Assembly (NCBI RefSeq): GCF_014203425.1
Contig: NZ_JACHJC010000001.1
Location: 1,922,001 to 1,986,000, forward strand
Reading direction: 5' to 3'
Origin: Micromonospora echinospora
Lineage (GTDB): Bacteria; Actinomycetota; Actinomycetes; Mycobacteriales; Micromonosporaceae
Length of the DNA stretch: 64,000 bases
Below the pieces are notes generated by a model, which was not told the DNA's origin, ran no database searches, and saw nothing but the letters and a program-made list of their open reading frames with translations. This document shows, in pieces, positions 7,957-18,940 of the stretch. Each line of letters opens with the position of its first letter. The stretch's first letter is position 1. Made by a program: the position numbers and the translations under genes.

Positions 7957-8000
7957 CCGGACCGCCCCGTCCCACCCCCGCGCGGGACGGGGCGGTCCGG
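7957..8000 (+). terminator. Hairpin terminator after the sortase gene
   Basis: A perfect 17-bp inverted repeat (7957-7973 with 7984-8000) with a 10-base C-rich loop, starting 18 bp after the sortase stop. There is no T-run. Confidence 0.8.
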
Positions 8001-8026
8001 CCCCCGGCGGCGGGTCCGTAGGCCGT

Positions 8027-8032
8027 TAGGCT
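8027..8032 (+). promoter_or_regulatory. -10-like TAGGCT for a leaderless cysteine desulfurase transcript
   Basis: TAGGCT ends eight bases before ATG 8041, with no purine-rich ribosome site between. This spacing puts the transcription start at or next to the start codon. No clear -35 hexamer is visible. Confidence 0.4.
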
Positions 8033-8040
8033 GAACGGTG

Positions 8041-9216
8041 ATGGCATACCTTGATCACGCGGCGACGACCCCGATGCTCGACGAGGCACTCGAGGCGTAT
8101 GTCGCGACCGCCCGCGAGGTGGGGAACGCGTCGTCGCTGCACGCGGCGGGCCGCCGTGCCCGGCGGCGGGTGGAGGAGTCCCGTGAGAGGGTGGCCGCCG
8201 CGCTCGGCGCCCGTCCCTCGGAGGTGATCTTCACCGGCGGCGGGACGGAGAGCGACAACCTCGCCGTGAAGGGCGTCTTCTGGGCCCGCCGCGCGGCCCG
8301 GGCCGACCGGGTCCGGGTGGTCTCCAGCTCGGTCGAGCACCACGCCGTGCTGGACGCGGTGGACTGGCTGGTCGAGCACGAGGGCGCGCAGGCCGGTCTC
8401 CTTCCGGTGGACGCGGTCGGCCGGCTCGACCCCGAGCGCCTGCGCGCCGAGCTGACCGAGCACGGCGAGCGGGTGGCGGTGGTCACCGCCATGTGGGCCA
8501 ACAACGAGGTCGGCACCGTGCAGCCGGTCGCCGAGCTGGCCGCGGTCGCCGCCGCGCACGGCGTGCCGTTCCACACCGACGCCATCCAGGCGGTCGGCCA
8601 GGTGCCTGTCGACTTCGCCGCCAGCGGGGTGTCCGCGCTCACCGTGACCGGGCACAAGCTCGGCGGACCGACCGGCGTGGGCGCGCTGCTGCTGGCCCGC
8701 GACGTGGCCGCGACCCCGCTGCTGCACGGCGGCGGCCAGGAGCGCGACGTCCGTTCCGGCACGCTGGACACCGCCGGCATCGTCGCGTTCGCCGTCGCCG
8801 TCGAGACCGCGGTGAAGGGCCAGCAGGAGTACGCGGCCCGCGTGGCCGCGCTCCGCGACGAACTGGTCGAGCGGGTCCGGCAGGCCGTTCCCGAGGTGAT
8901 CTTCAACGGTGACCCGGCCGACCGGCTCCCCGGCAACGCGCACTTCTCCTTCCCCGGCTGCGAGGGGGACGCGCTGCTGCTGCTCCTGGACGCCCAGGGC
9001 ATCGCCTGCTCGACCGGGTCGGCCTGCTCGGCCGGGGTGGCCCAGCCCTCGCACGTATTGCTGGCCATGGGCGCCGACGACGACCGGGCCCGGTCCTCGC
9101 TGCGCTTCACGCTCGGGCACACCAGCACCGGCGCGGACGTGGACGCGCTGATCGCCGCGCTGCCCGCCGCTGTGGAGCGGGCGCGCCGCGCGGCCGCCCT
9201 GCGTACGCCCCGCTGA
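8041..9216 (+). CDS. Cysteine desulfurase (NifS/IscS family)
   Basis: 391 residues from ATG 8041 (GTG 8038 is adjacent and in frame). It is a PLP enzyme that takes sulfur from cysteine as a persulfide. It shows the N-terminal YLDHAATTP, the PLP-stacking SSVEHHAVL, the PLP lysine K206 in [10 protein letters not shown] and the catalytic Cys329 in [10 protein letters not shown]. Spacing and length fit the IscS/NifS class. The next gene is mnmA, so its main role here is probably to supply sulfur for tRNA 2-thiouridine; Fe-S assembly is also possible. There is no scaffold gene (iscU/sufU) nearby. Confidence 0.95.
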   Translation: MAYLDHAATTPMLDEALEAYVATAREVGNASSLHAAGRRARRRVEESRERVAAALGARPSEVIFTGGGTESDNLAVKGVFWARRAARADRVRVVSSSVEHHAVLDAVDWLVEHEGAQAGLLPVDAVGRLDPERLRAELTEHGERVAVVTAMWANNEVGTVQPVAELAAVAAAHGVPFHTDAIQAVGQVPVDFAASGVSALTVTGHKLGGPTGVGALLLARDVAATPLLHGGGQERDVRSGTLDTAGIVAFAVAVETAVKGQQEYAARVAALRDELVERVRQAVPEVIFNGDPADRLPGNAHFSFPGCEGDALLLLLDAQGIACSTGSACSAGVAQPSHVLLAMGADDDRARSSLRFTLGHTSTGADVDALIAALPAAVERARRAAALRTPR

Positions 9217-9253
9217 CCCGGATACGCTCGGTGAGGACGAGGGGAGTGGGCCG

Positions 9254-10330
9254 GTGAGGGTTCTGGCGGCGATGTCGGGCGGGGTGGACTCCGCCGTCGC
9301 GGCGGCGCGGGCGGTGGAGGCCGGGCACGACGTGACGGGCGTGCACCTGGCGCTGGCCCGCAACCCGCAGACGTACCGCACCGGCGCCCGGGGCTGCTGC
9401 ACGCTGGAGGACTCCCGGGACGCCCGGCGCGCGGCCGACGTGCTGGGCATCCCCTTCTACGTGTGGGACATGGCCGACCGGTTCCACGACGACGTGGTGG
9501 ACGACTTCGTGGCCGAGTACGCCGCCGGGCGTACCCCGAATCCGTGCCTGCGCTGCAACGAGAAGATCAAGTTCGCGGCGGTGCTGGACCGGGCCGTCGC
9601 CCTGGGCTTCGACGCCGTGGTGACCGGTCACCACGCCCGGCTCGGCGCGGACGGCCTGCTGCGGCGCAGCGTCGACGCGGCCAAGGACCAGTCGTACGTG
9701 CTGGCGGTGCTGACCCGCGCGCAGCTCGACCGGTCGATCTTCCCGCTCGGCGACTCGACAAAGGCCGAGGTGCGCGCGGAGGCCGCCCGGCGCGGCCTGG
9801 CGGTCGCCGACAAGCCGGACTCGCACGACATCTGCTTCATCGCCGACGGCGACACCCGCGGCTTCCTCGCCGAGCGGCTCGGCGAGGCGCCCGGCCAGGT
9901 GGTGGACGCGCTCACCGGCGCGGTGGTGGGCAGCCACAGCGGCGCCTACCAGTACACCGTTGGGCAGCGGCGCGGGCTGCACCTGGACCGCCCGGCGCCG
10001 GACGGCCGGCCCCGCTACGTGCTCTCCATCACCCCGACCACGAACACGGTGACCGTCGGCCCGGCCGAGGCGCTGGAGGTCTCGGACGTACGCGCCACCC
10101 GCCCGGTGTGGACCGGTGGCCCGCGCCCGGACGGGCCGGTCGAGTGCGAGGTGCAGCTGCGGGCGCACGGCGACGTGGTGCCGGCCGCCGTCGAGGTCGA
10201 CGCCGGCGGCCTGCGGGCGTCGCTGCGCCGGCCGGTGCGGGGTGTCGCCGCCGGTCAGGCGATCGTCGCCTACCGGCCGGACCCGGCCGGTGACGTGGTC
10301 CTCGGCTCCGCCACCATCACCGCCGCCTGA
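9254..10330 (+). CDS. mnmA: tRNA-specific 2-thiouridylase
   Basis: 358 residues from GTG 9254, with GAGGGGAG upstream. It modifies U34 of Lys, Glu and Gln tRNAs to 2-thiouridine using ATP and persulfide sulfur. The PP-loop SGGVDS is at 8-13. The catalytic Cys98 lies in [12 protein letters not shown] and the second Cys194 in DICFIADGD, matching the two cysteines that form the thiolation pair. The central GQRRGLHL and the C-terminal beta-barrel are present. A TACGCT hexamer at 9223-9228 may be its -10. It follows the cysteine desulfurase by 37 bp and the pair is likely co-expressed. Confidence 0.96.
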   Translation: MRVLAAMSGGVDSAVAAARAVEAGHDVTGVHLALARNPQTYRTGARGCCTLEDSRDARRAADVLGIPFYVWDMADRFHDDVVDDFVAEYAAGRTPNPCLRCNEKIKFAAVLDRAVALGFDAVVTGHHARLGADGLLRRSVDAAKDQSYVLAVLTRAQLDRSIFPLGDSTKAEVRAEAARRGLAVADKPDSHDICFIADGDTRGFLAERLGEAPGQVVDALTGAVVGSHSGAYQYTVGQRRGLHLDRPAPDGRPRYVLSITPTTNTVTVGPAEALEVSDVRATRPVWTGGPRPDGPVECEVQLRAHGDVVPAAVEVDAGGLRASLRRPVRGVAAGQAIVAYRPDPAGDVVLGSATITAA

Positions 10331-10348
10331 CCTCGCACCGGCAGCGGA

Positions 10349-10354
10349 TAGGCT
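10349..10354 (+). promoter_or_regulatory. -10-like TAGGCT for a leaderless MetE-like gene transcript
   Basis: TAGGCT ends six bases before GTG 10361 with no ribosome site between, the arrangement seen for actinomycete leaderless mRNAs. Confidence 0.4.
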
Positions 10355-10360
10355 GCGGCC

Positions 10361-11365
10361 GTGACTGAGCAGGCATGGCCCTGGCCCACCGGCGCGGCGA
10401 CCGGCATCGGGTCGCTGCCCGGCACCGACATCGCCGAGGCGCAGCGGGTCGTGCTCGGCGAGCTGCCCACCCTGCCGCACCTGTCCGAGCTGCCCGCCCG
10501 GGGACCGGGCGCTGACCTGGTCGGCCGCAGCGCCGGCCTGCTCGTCGAACTGCCGGTCGAGCTGTACGCGGGTCGCTGGCGGATCGCCCCGCGCCCCGGC
10601 CGGGACCTGCGCCGCGCCCGCGACCTGATGGAACGTGACCTGGACCAGCTCGCCGAGCAGGCCGAGGAGTACGCCGGGCCGGTCAAGGTCCAGGCCGCCG
10701 GCCCGTTCACCCTGGCCGCCGCGCTGGAGCTGCCGATCGGCGGCCGGATGCTGCGCGACCCGGGCGCGGTACGCGACCTCGCCGGCTCGCTCGGCGAAGC
10801 GCTGCGCGGGCACGTGGCCGCGGTGACGCGGCGGCTGCCCCGCGCCTCGGTGCTGCTCCAGCTCGACGAGCCGTCCCTGCCGACGGTGCTGGCCGGCCGG
10901 GTGCCCACCGAGAGCGGCCTCGGCACCCACCGTCCGGTCGAGACGGAGGTGGCGCGGGCGTTGCTGCGCGACGTGATCGAGGCGGCCGGCGTACCGGCGC
11001 TGGTGCACTGCTGCGCGCCGGACGTGCCGCTGGACCTGATCCGATCCGCCGGCGCGGTGGGCGTCGCGCTCGACCTGTCGCTCGTCACCGAGCTCGACCC
11101 GCTCGGCGAGGCGATCGACGCCGGGCTCGGTCTGCTCGCAGGCGCCGCGCCGACGCTGCCGCCGGCCTCCGGCCGGGCGCCGACGTCGGCCGAGGTCGCC
11201 GACCGGGTCCGCCGGGTCTGGGACCGGCTCGGCTTCCCCCGCCGCCGGCTGGCCGAGCAGGTGGTGGTAACCCCCGCGTGCGGCCTGGCCGGCGCCACCC
11301 CGGCGTACGCCCGCGCGGTGCTCACCGCCTGCCGCGACGCGGGCCGGCGGCTCGCCGAGGACTGA
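10361..11365 (+). CDS. MetE C-terminal-domain-like protein (UROD/MetE superfamily)
   Basis: 334 residues from GTG 10361, less than half the length of full MetE (~750). It begins GAATGIGSLPGTD, the typical opening of the UROD/MetE-like barrel. It retains QLDEPSLPTVL (about 167-177) and a Zn-ligand-like VHCCAPDVP (about 212-220) and CGLAGATP near the end, where MetE has its last zinc cysteine. Such short proteins are annotated as methionine synthase in actinomycetes, and some are thought to act with other methyl donors. Its constant place after mnmA suggests a link to sulfur metabolism, but the reaction is unproven. Confidence 0.8.
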   Translation: MTEQAWPWPTGAATGIGSLPGTDIAEAQRVVLGELPTLPHLSELPARGPGADLVGRSAGLLVELPVELYAGRWRIAPRPGRDLRRARDLMERDLDQLAEQAEEYAGPVKVQAAGPFTLAAALELPIGGRMLRDPGAVRDLAGSLGEALRGHVAAVTRRLPRASVLLQLDEPSLPTVLAGRVPTESGLGTHRPVETEVARALLRDVIEAAGVPALVHCCAPDVPLDLIRSAGAVGVALDLSLVTELDPLGEAIDAGLGLLAGAAPTLPPASGRAPTSAEVADRVRRVWDRLGFPRRRLAEQVVVTPACGLAGATPAYARAVLTACRDAGRRLAED

Positions 11366-11403
11366 CGGGTTTTCCGTCGTACCCGCCGGGCACGATGACC
11401 GGC

Positions 11404-11772
11404 ATGATTGGACGACTGCGTTCCACAGTGATCGACTGCCCCGATCCGCACGCGCTCGCCGCCTTCTACTCCGAGCTGCTCGGACTGCCCCTGGTGGAGG
11501 AGAACTCCGACGGCGACGAGTGGGTGGTGCTCGGCGGCCCACCCGGGCACCAGCCGCGGGTGGCCTTCCAGCGGGCGCCCGGCCTGCGCGCGCCGGACTG
11601 GCCCGACCCGGCCCGGCCGCAGCAGTTCCACCTGGACGTGACTGTCGACGACATCGAGGCGGCCGAGAAGGCGGCGCTGGCGCTGGGCGCGCGGCGGCTG
11701 CCCGGTGAGGGGGAGGGCTTCCGGGTCTACGCCGACCCGGCCGGTCACCCGTTCTGCCTCTGCTGGGACTGA
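11404..11772 (+). CDS. VOC family (glyoxalase/bleomycin-resistance fold) protein
   Basis: 122 residues from ATG 11404 (ATG 11395 also in frame). It has the beta-alpha-beta-beta-beta pattern of a vicinal oxygen chelate protein: STVIDCPDPHALAAFYSELLGLPL at the start, HLDVTVDDIEAAEKAALALGARRL in the second half, and the closing VYADPAGHPFCLCWD. Metal-ligand candidates are His in QFHLDV and Asp/His near the end. The substrate is unknown; such proteins range from dioxygenases to drug-binding proteins. It stands alone between the MetE-like and ADP-ribosylglycohydrolase genes, 38 bp and 26 bp from its neighbours. Confidence 0.87.
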   Translation: MIGRLRSTVIDCPDPHALAAFYSELLGLPLVEENSDGDEWVVLGGPPGHQPRVAFQRAPGLRAPDWPDPARPQQFHLDVTVDDIEAAEKAALALGARRLPGEGEGFRVYADPAGHPFCLCWD

Positions 11773-11798
11773 TCTTCCGCCACTTGCGCGGCGGAGGC

Positions 11799-12833
11799 AT
11801 GATCGCCACCGTGACCGCCTCCACCGCCACCGGCCGCGCCGCCGGCTCACTGTTCGGCCTGGCCTACGGCGATGCCCTGGGCAAGCCGACCGAGTTCCTG
11901 ACCGTCACCGAGATCGTCCGGCGCTACGGCCCGGACGGTCCACGCGAGCTGAGCGGCGACCCGGCCCTGGTCACCGACGACACGCAGATGGCGCTGGCCG
12001 TGGCGTGGGCGCTGCACGAGGCGCCCGCGTACACGGCCGAGGTGGTGGAGCCGCTGCTGCGGCAGCGCTTCGTCGACTGGTCGGTCAGCCCGGAGAACAA
12101 CCGCGCCCCGGGCATGACCTGCCTACGGGCGTGCGCCGAGCTGGAGCGGGGCACCCGCTGGCAGGAGGCCACCGTCGCCGGCTCGAAGGGCTGCGGCGCG
12201 AACATGCGGGTCACCCCGGTCGGGCTGCTCGACGTCGACCTCGACACCATGGCCGGGCTGGCCCAGCTCCAGGCCGGGCTCACCCATGGCCACCCGACCG
12301 GGCTGGCGGCCAGCGAGCTGACCGCGTACGCGGTCCGGCTGCTGCGCGACGGCGCGGCGCTGCCGGAGCTGCCCGGCCTGCTCACCGAGCGGGCGCGGGA
12401 GCAGCGCACCGTCTACCGGGAGGACTGGCTGGGCGACCTGTGGCAGCGGCCCGGCGTGAGCGAAGCGGCCGGGTTCATCGCCCGGGGCTGGGACGACTGC
12501 CTGCGGGTGCTCGACCGGCTGGAGGCGGCGCTGGCCCGCCCGGACGACGGCGGAGACCTGTGCCGGTTCACCGGCGAGGGATGGATCGCCGAGGAGGCGC
12601 TCGCCACAGCGCTGCTCTGCGCGCTGCGTCACGCGGACGACCCGGTCGGCGCGCTGGCCCGGGGCGCGACCACGGCCGGTGACTCGGACTCCATCGCCGC
12701 GCTGGCCGGCGCGTTCGCCGGAGCCGCGTACGGCATGGGCGCCTGGCCGGCCGGGTGGGCGGACCGGATCGAGTACGCCGGGCAACTCGCCGCGCTCGCC
12801 GACGCACTCGACGCAGGGGCGTCGCAGCGCTGA
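11799..12833 (+). CDS. ADP-ribosylglycohydrolase family protein
   Basis: 344 residues from ATG 11799, preceded by GGCGGAGG. It is a DraG/ARH-type all-helical fold that removes ADP-ribose using two Mg ions. The metal-binding sites are visible: TDDTQMAL (about 49-56) and the C-terminal GDSDSIAALAGAFAGA, where DraG has GDTDT. The N-terminal GSLFGLAYGDALGKPTEF is also typical. Thus the active site looks intact. No ADP-ribosyltransferase is encoded nearby, so the target (protein, nucleic acid or small molecule) is unknown. It converges with the PemK-like gene; only 19 bp separate the stops. Confidence 0.9.
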   Translation: MIATVTASTATGRAAGSLFGLAYGDALGKPTEFLTVTEIVRRYGPDGPRELSGDPALVTDDTQMALAVAWALHEAPAYTAEVVEPLLRQRFVDWSVSPENNRAPGMTCLRACAELERGTRWQEATVAGSKGCGANMRVTPVGLLDVDLDTMAGLAQLQAGLTHGHPTGLAASELTAYAVRLLRDGAALPELPGLLTERAREQRTVYREDWLGDLWQRPGVSEAAGFIARGWDDCLRVLDRLEAALARPDDGGDLCRFTGEGWIAEEALATALLCALRHADDPVGALARGATTAGDSDSIAALAGAFAGAAYGMGAWPAGWADRIEYAGQLAALADALDAGASQR

Positions 12834-12852
12834 GGCCCGGACGCTGCCGGGG

Positions 12853-13464
12853 TCAGCCGGCGAGGTGGTTCAGGCGGCGGACACCACGCCACAGCGCCGG
12901 GTCGCACGTGCCGGCCCGGTCGGCGAAAGCGGTGAGCGGCACTCGGATCGGCTCGCTGATGTCCAGGTAGCTGTCGTGGCCGGCGTCCGGGTCCCAGCCC
13001 CGGGTCGGGATCGGCAGGTGGTCGTCCCGGTCCGACTTGTCCTGGCTGGTGATCTTGAGCACCTCGGCGTCCGCACCGTCGACCCGCAGCACCAGGCAGG
13101 GGCGCACCTTGGAGCCGGTCCCGTCGGCGTAGGGCACGTCGGCCCACCAGATCTCCCCGGGCCGGGGCTCGTCCCGGTCCGTCCGCCCGGCGCCCCGCGG
13201 CCGTGGCGGCGCCCCGACGCGATCACCCCGGCCGCCGCCGGCCCGGTCACCGCGGCGTCCGCCGCCGGGCCGGTCGGCGCCGGTCCGGTCGTCGCCCGGT
13301 CCGCGCCCGGTCCGACCACCGCGCCCGGAGCCCGGCCGCCGCCCGTCGGCCCGGCCACGCGTCCCGGCGGAACGGTCGGCCGCCCGGCGGCGCCACTCGT
13401 TCCAGAGCCAGCCGGCCGCGACACAGGCCACGATCACCAGCGCCCACAGCACCCCGTCGCGCAT
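12853..13464 (-). CDS. Membrane-tethered PemK/MazF-like protein
   Basis: 203 residues from ATG 13464. One N-terminal membrane helix (about 5-22) is followed by a Gly/Arg/Asp-rich low-complexity linker of some 80 residues. A C-terminal PemK/MazF-fold domain starts at PGEIWWADVPYADG (about 105) and carries the family motif KVRPCLVL and a following KITSQDKSDRDDHLPI. Free MazF/PemK toxins are ~110-residue mRNA endonucleases paired with a small antitoxin. Here no antitoxin gene is adjacent and the domain is fused to a membrane anchor, so a classic toxin-antitoxin role is doubtful. The linker is highly biased in composition, but the ORF agrees in codon use with its neighbours. Confidence 0.8.
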   Translation of the reverse strand: MRDGVLWALVIVACVAAGWLWNEWRRRAADRSAGTRGRADGRRPGSGRGGRTGRGPGDDRTGADRPGGGRRGDRAGGGRGDRVGAPPRPRGAGRTDRDEPRPGEIWWADVPYADGTGSKVRPCLVLRVDGADAEVLKITSQDKSDRDDHLPIPTRGWDPDAGHDSYLDISEPIRVPLTAFADRAGTCDPALWRGVRRLNHLAG

Positions 13465-13547
13465 CAGTACCCGCCTCCCGACCGTTCCCGCACAGCGCCG
13501 CCGAGGCGATGGTCGCACGCCCGGGGCCGGACCGCGCGGGGGCATGA

Positions 13548-15797
<2,250 letters not shown>

Positions 15798-15947
15798 CCT
15801 GGTCACGACGACCGGCCCGGCGGATACCAAGTTAATTACGACTACGACCGATTCGTGACTGTCGTGTCGGGGAAACCGCCTCGGAGGGCGTTTCATTGGC
15901 GTACGGCGCGTGACGGCGCGCGCCAGGACGTTGCCCCGGGAGGTGCG

Positions 15948-18536
15948 ATGGAGACCGGCGACCCGCGTAACTCCGTCCCGCCCGGGCGGAGCGGGCCGTT
16001 CTTCGGCTTCGTCGGCGCGGTCGGTGTGGTCGCGGTGCTGGTCTCGGCCGGGCCGCTGGTCGCGCTCGCCGACCGGTTGACCGAGCTGCCGGCCGCGTTC
16101 TGGACCATGGCGGCGCTCGCCGTCGCCTGCGACGCCCGCCCGTTCGTCCCGCCCGGGCGGCGGCAGACCTCGGCCGTGTTCCCGTCGACCTGCTTCACCT
16201 TCGCCATCCTGCTCGGCTGGGGCTTCGGCCCGGCCGTGGCGGTGCAGGCGGTGGCCGTCGCGGTGAGCGGCTGGCGGCTCGGGTACGCGCCGTGGCGTAC
16301 CGGCTTCAACGCCGCGCAGTACGCGTGCGCGCTCGCCGCCGCGTACGCGGTCAGCCGGATCGGCCCGGGTGAGCTGTTCGGCGACGGCCGGCTGCACTGG
16401 ACCGACGTGGCCGCGGTCGGCGGCGCGACGGCCGCCTGGTTCGTCGTCAACTACGGCCTTGTCAGCTCCGCCGTGCGGCTGCGGTTCGGCGACCGCTGGT
16501 GGCCCAGCGTGCGCAGCGGGCTGGCCTACGAGCTGCTGGCCACCGGCTCGCTGCTGCTGCTCGCGCCGGTGCTGGTGGCCGCCGCCCGGGCCAGCGCGGC
16601 GCTGATCCCGCTGGTGCTGGTGCCGCTGTTCGCGGTCTACCGGATGGCACGGCTCTCCGTGGAGCGGGAGCAGCTCGCCGACGTGGACCCGCTCACCGGG
16701 CTGCCCAACCGCAAGGCGCTGCTGACCGAGATGGCCGAACAGGTGCACCTGCACGCCGAGCGGGCCGCCCGGGGCGCGCCGGGCTCGCACCTGGCCCTGC
16801 TGCTGCTCGACCTCGACCGGTTCAAGCACGTCAACGATGCGCTCGGGCACGCGGTGGGGGACCGCCTCCTGGTCGAGGTGAGCGCCCGGCTGATGGGCGT
16901 GGTCGGCGCGGGCGACATGGTGGCGCGGCTCGGCGGTGACGAGTTCGCGATCGTCGTACCCCGGCTCACCGACATCGACCAGGCCCGCGAGCGGGCCGAC
17001 CGGGTGGTCGCCGCGCTCGCCGAGCCGGTGCCGTTGGACGGGTTGCCGCTGGATGTGGGCGGCTCGATCGGCATCGCGCTCTACCCGGACCACGGCGAGG
17101 ACTTCGCCACCCTGATGCGGCACGCCGACGTGGCCATGTACGACGCGAAGCACCGCAACGACACGGTGGCGGTGTACGCGCCGGAGTCCGACCACAACTC
17201 GGCCGAGCGGCTGAGTCTCCTGGCCGACCTGCGCCGGGTGCTGGAGTCGGGTCCGTCCGCGCAGGGCGGGGAGTCGGTGGGCGTACGCGGGGGTGACGGC
17301 GCGGCCCTGACGCCGGCGCTGTCGGCTCCGCGACCGGCCCGGGCCGAGCGGCCGTCCCGCAACCAGCGCCCGGCGCGCGACGACGGCCGGGGTGGCGGAC
17401 GGTCGGGCGACGGGCCGAACCGGTGGCTGCGGCGTCGCCGGGACCGAGCCGTGGAGCGGCACGACGACGACCTGATCGAGCGGATCCTCACCGGCGCCGA
17501 CCCGATCCGCAGCCGGGCCGCGCGCTCCGGCGGCACCGGAGCGGTGGTGGCGCCGCTCGTGGTCGATGGCGGGGACGCCGGCGCGGAGGCCGCGCGCGGG
17601 ACGGACGCCGGGCACGACGTCGAGGCCCCGCGCGAGGCCGACACCGGGCACGACGCGCAGGTTGCGGTGAGCACGGGCGCGCCCGGCGTCATCGGGCCGA
17701 CCGCCGACGGGAGCGCCGAGCCGGAGGACCAGTCCGGGCACCCGGGCGAGATCACCATGTACTACCAGCCGCAGATCGCGATCGCGACCGGTGAGGTGGT
17801 CGGTGTCGAGGCGCTGCTGCGGTGGCGGCACCCGCGCCGGGGCATGGTCGACCCGGGCGAGCTGATCCAGGTCGCCGAGCAGAGCGCGGTGATGCGGCTG
17901 CTCACCCGCCGCGTGGTGGACGACGTGGTGGAGCAGTTGGCCAAGTGGTCGGCGGCCGGGCTCACGCTGCGGGCCGCGCTCAACGTCAGCGTTCGTGACC
18001 TGCACACCGGCGAGATCGCCGACCAGATCGCCGACCGGCTGACCCGGTACGGTGTGCCGCCGGAGCGGCTCCAGGTGGAGATCACCGAGGGCGCGCTGAT
18101 GGCCGACCCGCGGCGGGTGCTGGCCAGCATCACCCAGCTGCACCGGATCGGCGTCGGCATCGCGCTGGACGACTTCGGCACCGGCTACTCCTCGTTGCAG
18201 CACCTGCGCCGGCTGCCGCTGTCGGAGGTGAAGGTGGACCGCTCGTTCGTCCTCGGGATGGCCGACGACCCGGACGACGCGGCGATCGTCCGCTCGATGA
18301 TCGAGCTGGCCGGCGCGCTCGGGCTGCGGGTGGTGGCCGAGGGCGTGGAGGACGAGCGCACCTGGCGGTTGCTGCACGCGGCCGGGTGCGACGTGGCGCA
18401 GGGCTGGTTCCACGCCCGGCCGATGCCGGCCGAGGACCTGGTGGCCTGGTTGTCGCGCTACCGTCCGGTGCGCCCGGCGGAGGCCGGGAGCCGCGGCGGG
18501 CCGGCGGCGGAGGGGGAGTCGAAGGCGTCGTCGTGA
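15948..18536 (+). CDS. Membrane GGDEF-EAL protein with long disordered insert
   Basis: 862 residues from ATG 15948, chosen because GGGAGG stands six bases upstream; an in-frame upstream start at 15855 lacks one. The N-terminal ~220 residues hold several membrane helices (MASE-like sensor). The GGDEF motif is intact at 329-333 and the EAL motif at 621-623, with the EAL partners [29 protein letters not shown] and VAEGVED all present. It could therefore make and break cyclic di-GMP. Between them, about 425-595, lies a Pro/Gly/Arg/Asp-rich insert with no fold that I recognise; most such proteins have a short linker here. It sits between ligA and gatC. Confidence 0.93.
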   Translation: METGDPRNSVPPGRSGPFFGFVGAVGVVAVLVSAGPLVALADRLTELPAAFWTMAALAVACDARPFVPPGRRQTSAVFPSTCFTFAILLGWGFGPAVAVQAVAVAVSGWRLGYAPWRTGFNAAQYACALAAAYAVSRIGPGELFGDGRLHWTDVAAVGGATAAWFVVNYGLVSSAVRLRFGDRWWPSVRSGLAYELLATGSLLLLAPVLVAAARASAALIPLVLVPLFAVYRMARLSVEREQLADVDPLTGLPNRKALLTEMAEQVHLHAERAARGAPGSHLALLLLDLDRFKHVNDALGHAVGDRLLVEVSARLMGVVGAGDMVARLGGDEFAIVVPRLTDIDQARERADRVVAALAEPVPLDGLPLDVGGSIGIALYPDHGEDFATLMRHADVAMYDAKHRNDTVAVYAPESDHNSAERLSLLADLRRVLESGPSAQGGESVGVRGGDGAALTPALSAPRPARAERPSRNQRPARDDGRGGGRSGDGPNRWLRRRRDRAVERHDDDLIERILTGADPIRSRAARSGGTGAVVAPLVVDGGDAGAEAARGTDAGHDVEAPREADTGHDAQVAVSTGAPGVIGPTADGSAEPEDQSGHPGEITMYYQPQIAIATGEVVGVEALLRWRHPRRGMVDPGELIQVAEQSAVMRLLTRRVVDDVVEQLAKWSAAGLTLRAALNVSVRDLHTGEIADQIADRLTRYGVPPERLQVEITEGALMADPRRVLASITQLHRIGVGIALDDFGTGYSSLQHLRRLPLSEVKVDRSFVLGMADDPDDAAIVRSMIELAGALGLRVVAEGVEDERTWRLLHAAGCDVAQGWFHARPMPAEDLVAWLSRYRPVRPAEAGSRGGPAAEGESKASS

Positions 18537-18634
18537 CGGCGGGACAATAGACTCGCTCCGGTCACCGCGCGTCATCGCGTACGCGCGGCCGGCCCACCGC
18601 AGACGTCTCAGGACAGCCACGAAGGGGGCACCCG

Positions 18635-18940
18635 ATGGCCGCCATCTCCCGCGAGGAGGTCGCGCACCTCGCGCGACTGTCGCGGCTCGCCGTCACGGAG
18701 GAGGAGTTGGACACCTTCGCCGGCCAGCTGGATGTGATCCTCCAGTCGGTCGCGCAGGTCGGCGAGGTCGCCGCGGCGGACATCCCGCCGACGTCCCACT
18801 CGGTGCCGCTCACGAACGTGCTCCGCGAGGACGTCGTACGGCCGGGCCTGACCCCGCAGGAGGCGCTGTCCGGCGCCCCCGACGCCGAGGAGCAGCGGTT
18901 CCGCGTCCCGCGGATCCTGGACGAGGATGTGGCCTCATGA
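18635..18940 (+). CDS. gatC: Asp-tRNA(Asn)/Glu-tRNA(Gln) amidotransferase subunit C
   Basis: 101 residues, normal for GatC. It opens [31 protein letters not shown], the family's N-terminal helical pair, and ends with the [16 protein letters not shown] segment that wraps around GatA/GatB. AAGGGGG precedes the ATG. A TAGACT hexamer at 18548-18553 is a likely -10 element. Its stop overlaps the gatA start (ATGA), so it is translationally coupled with gatA. Confidence 0.96.
   Translation: MAAISREEVAHLARLSRLAVTEEELDTFAGQLDVILQSVAQVGEVAAADIPPTSHSVPLTNVLREDVVRPGLTPQEALSGAPDAEEQRFRVPRILDEDVAS

Noticed and set aside
12853..13464. A classic MazEF toxin-antitoxin pair
   Set aside because: There is no antitoxin-size gene next to it; the flanking genes are ligA (divergent) and an ADP-ribosylglycohydrolase (convergent).
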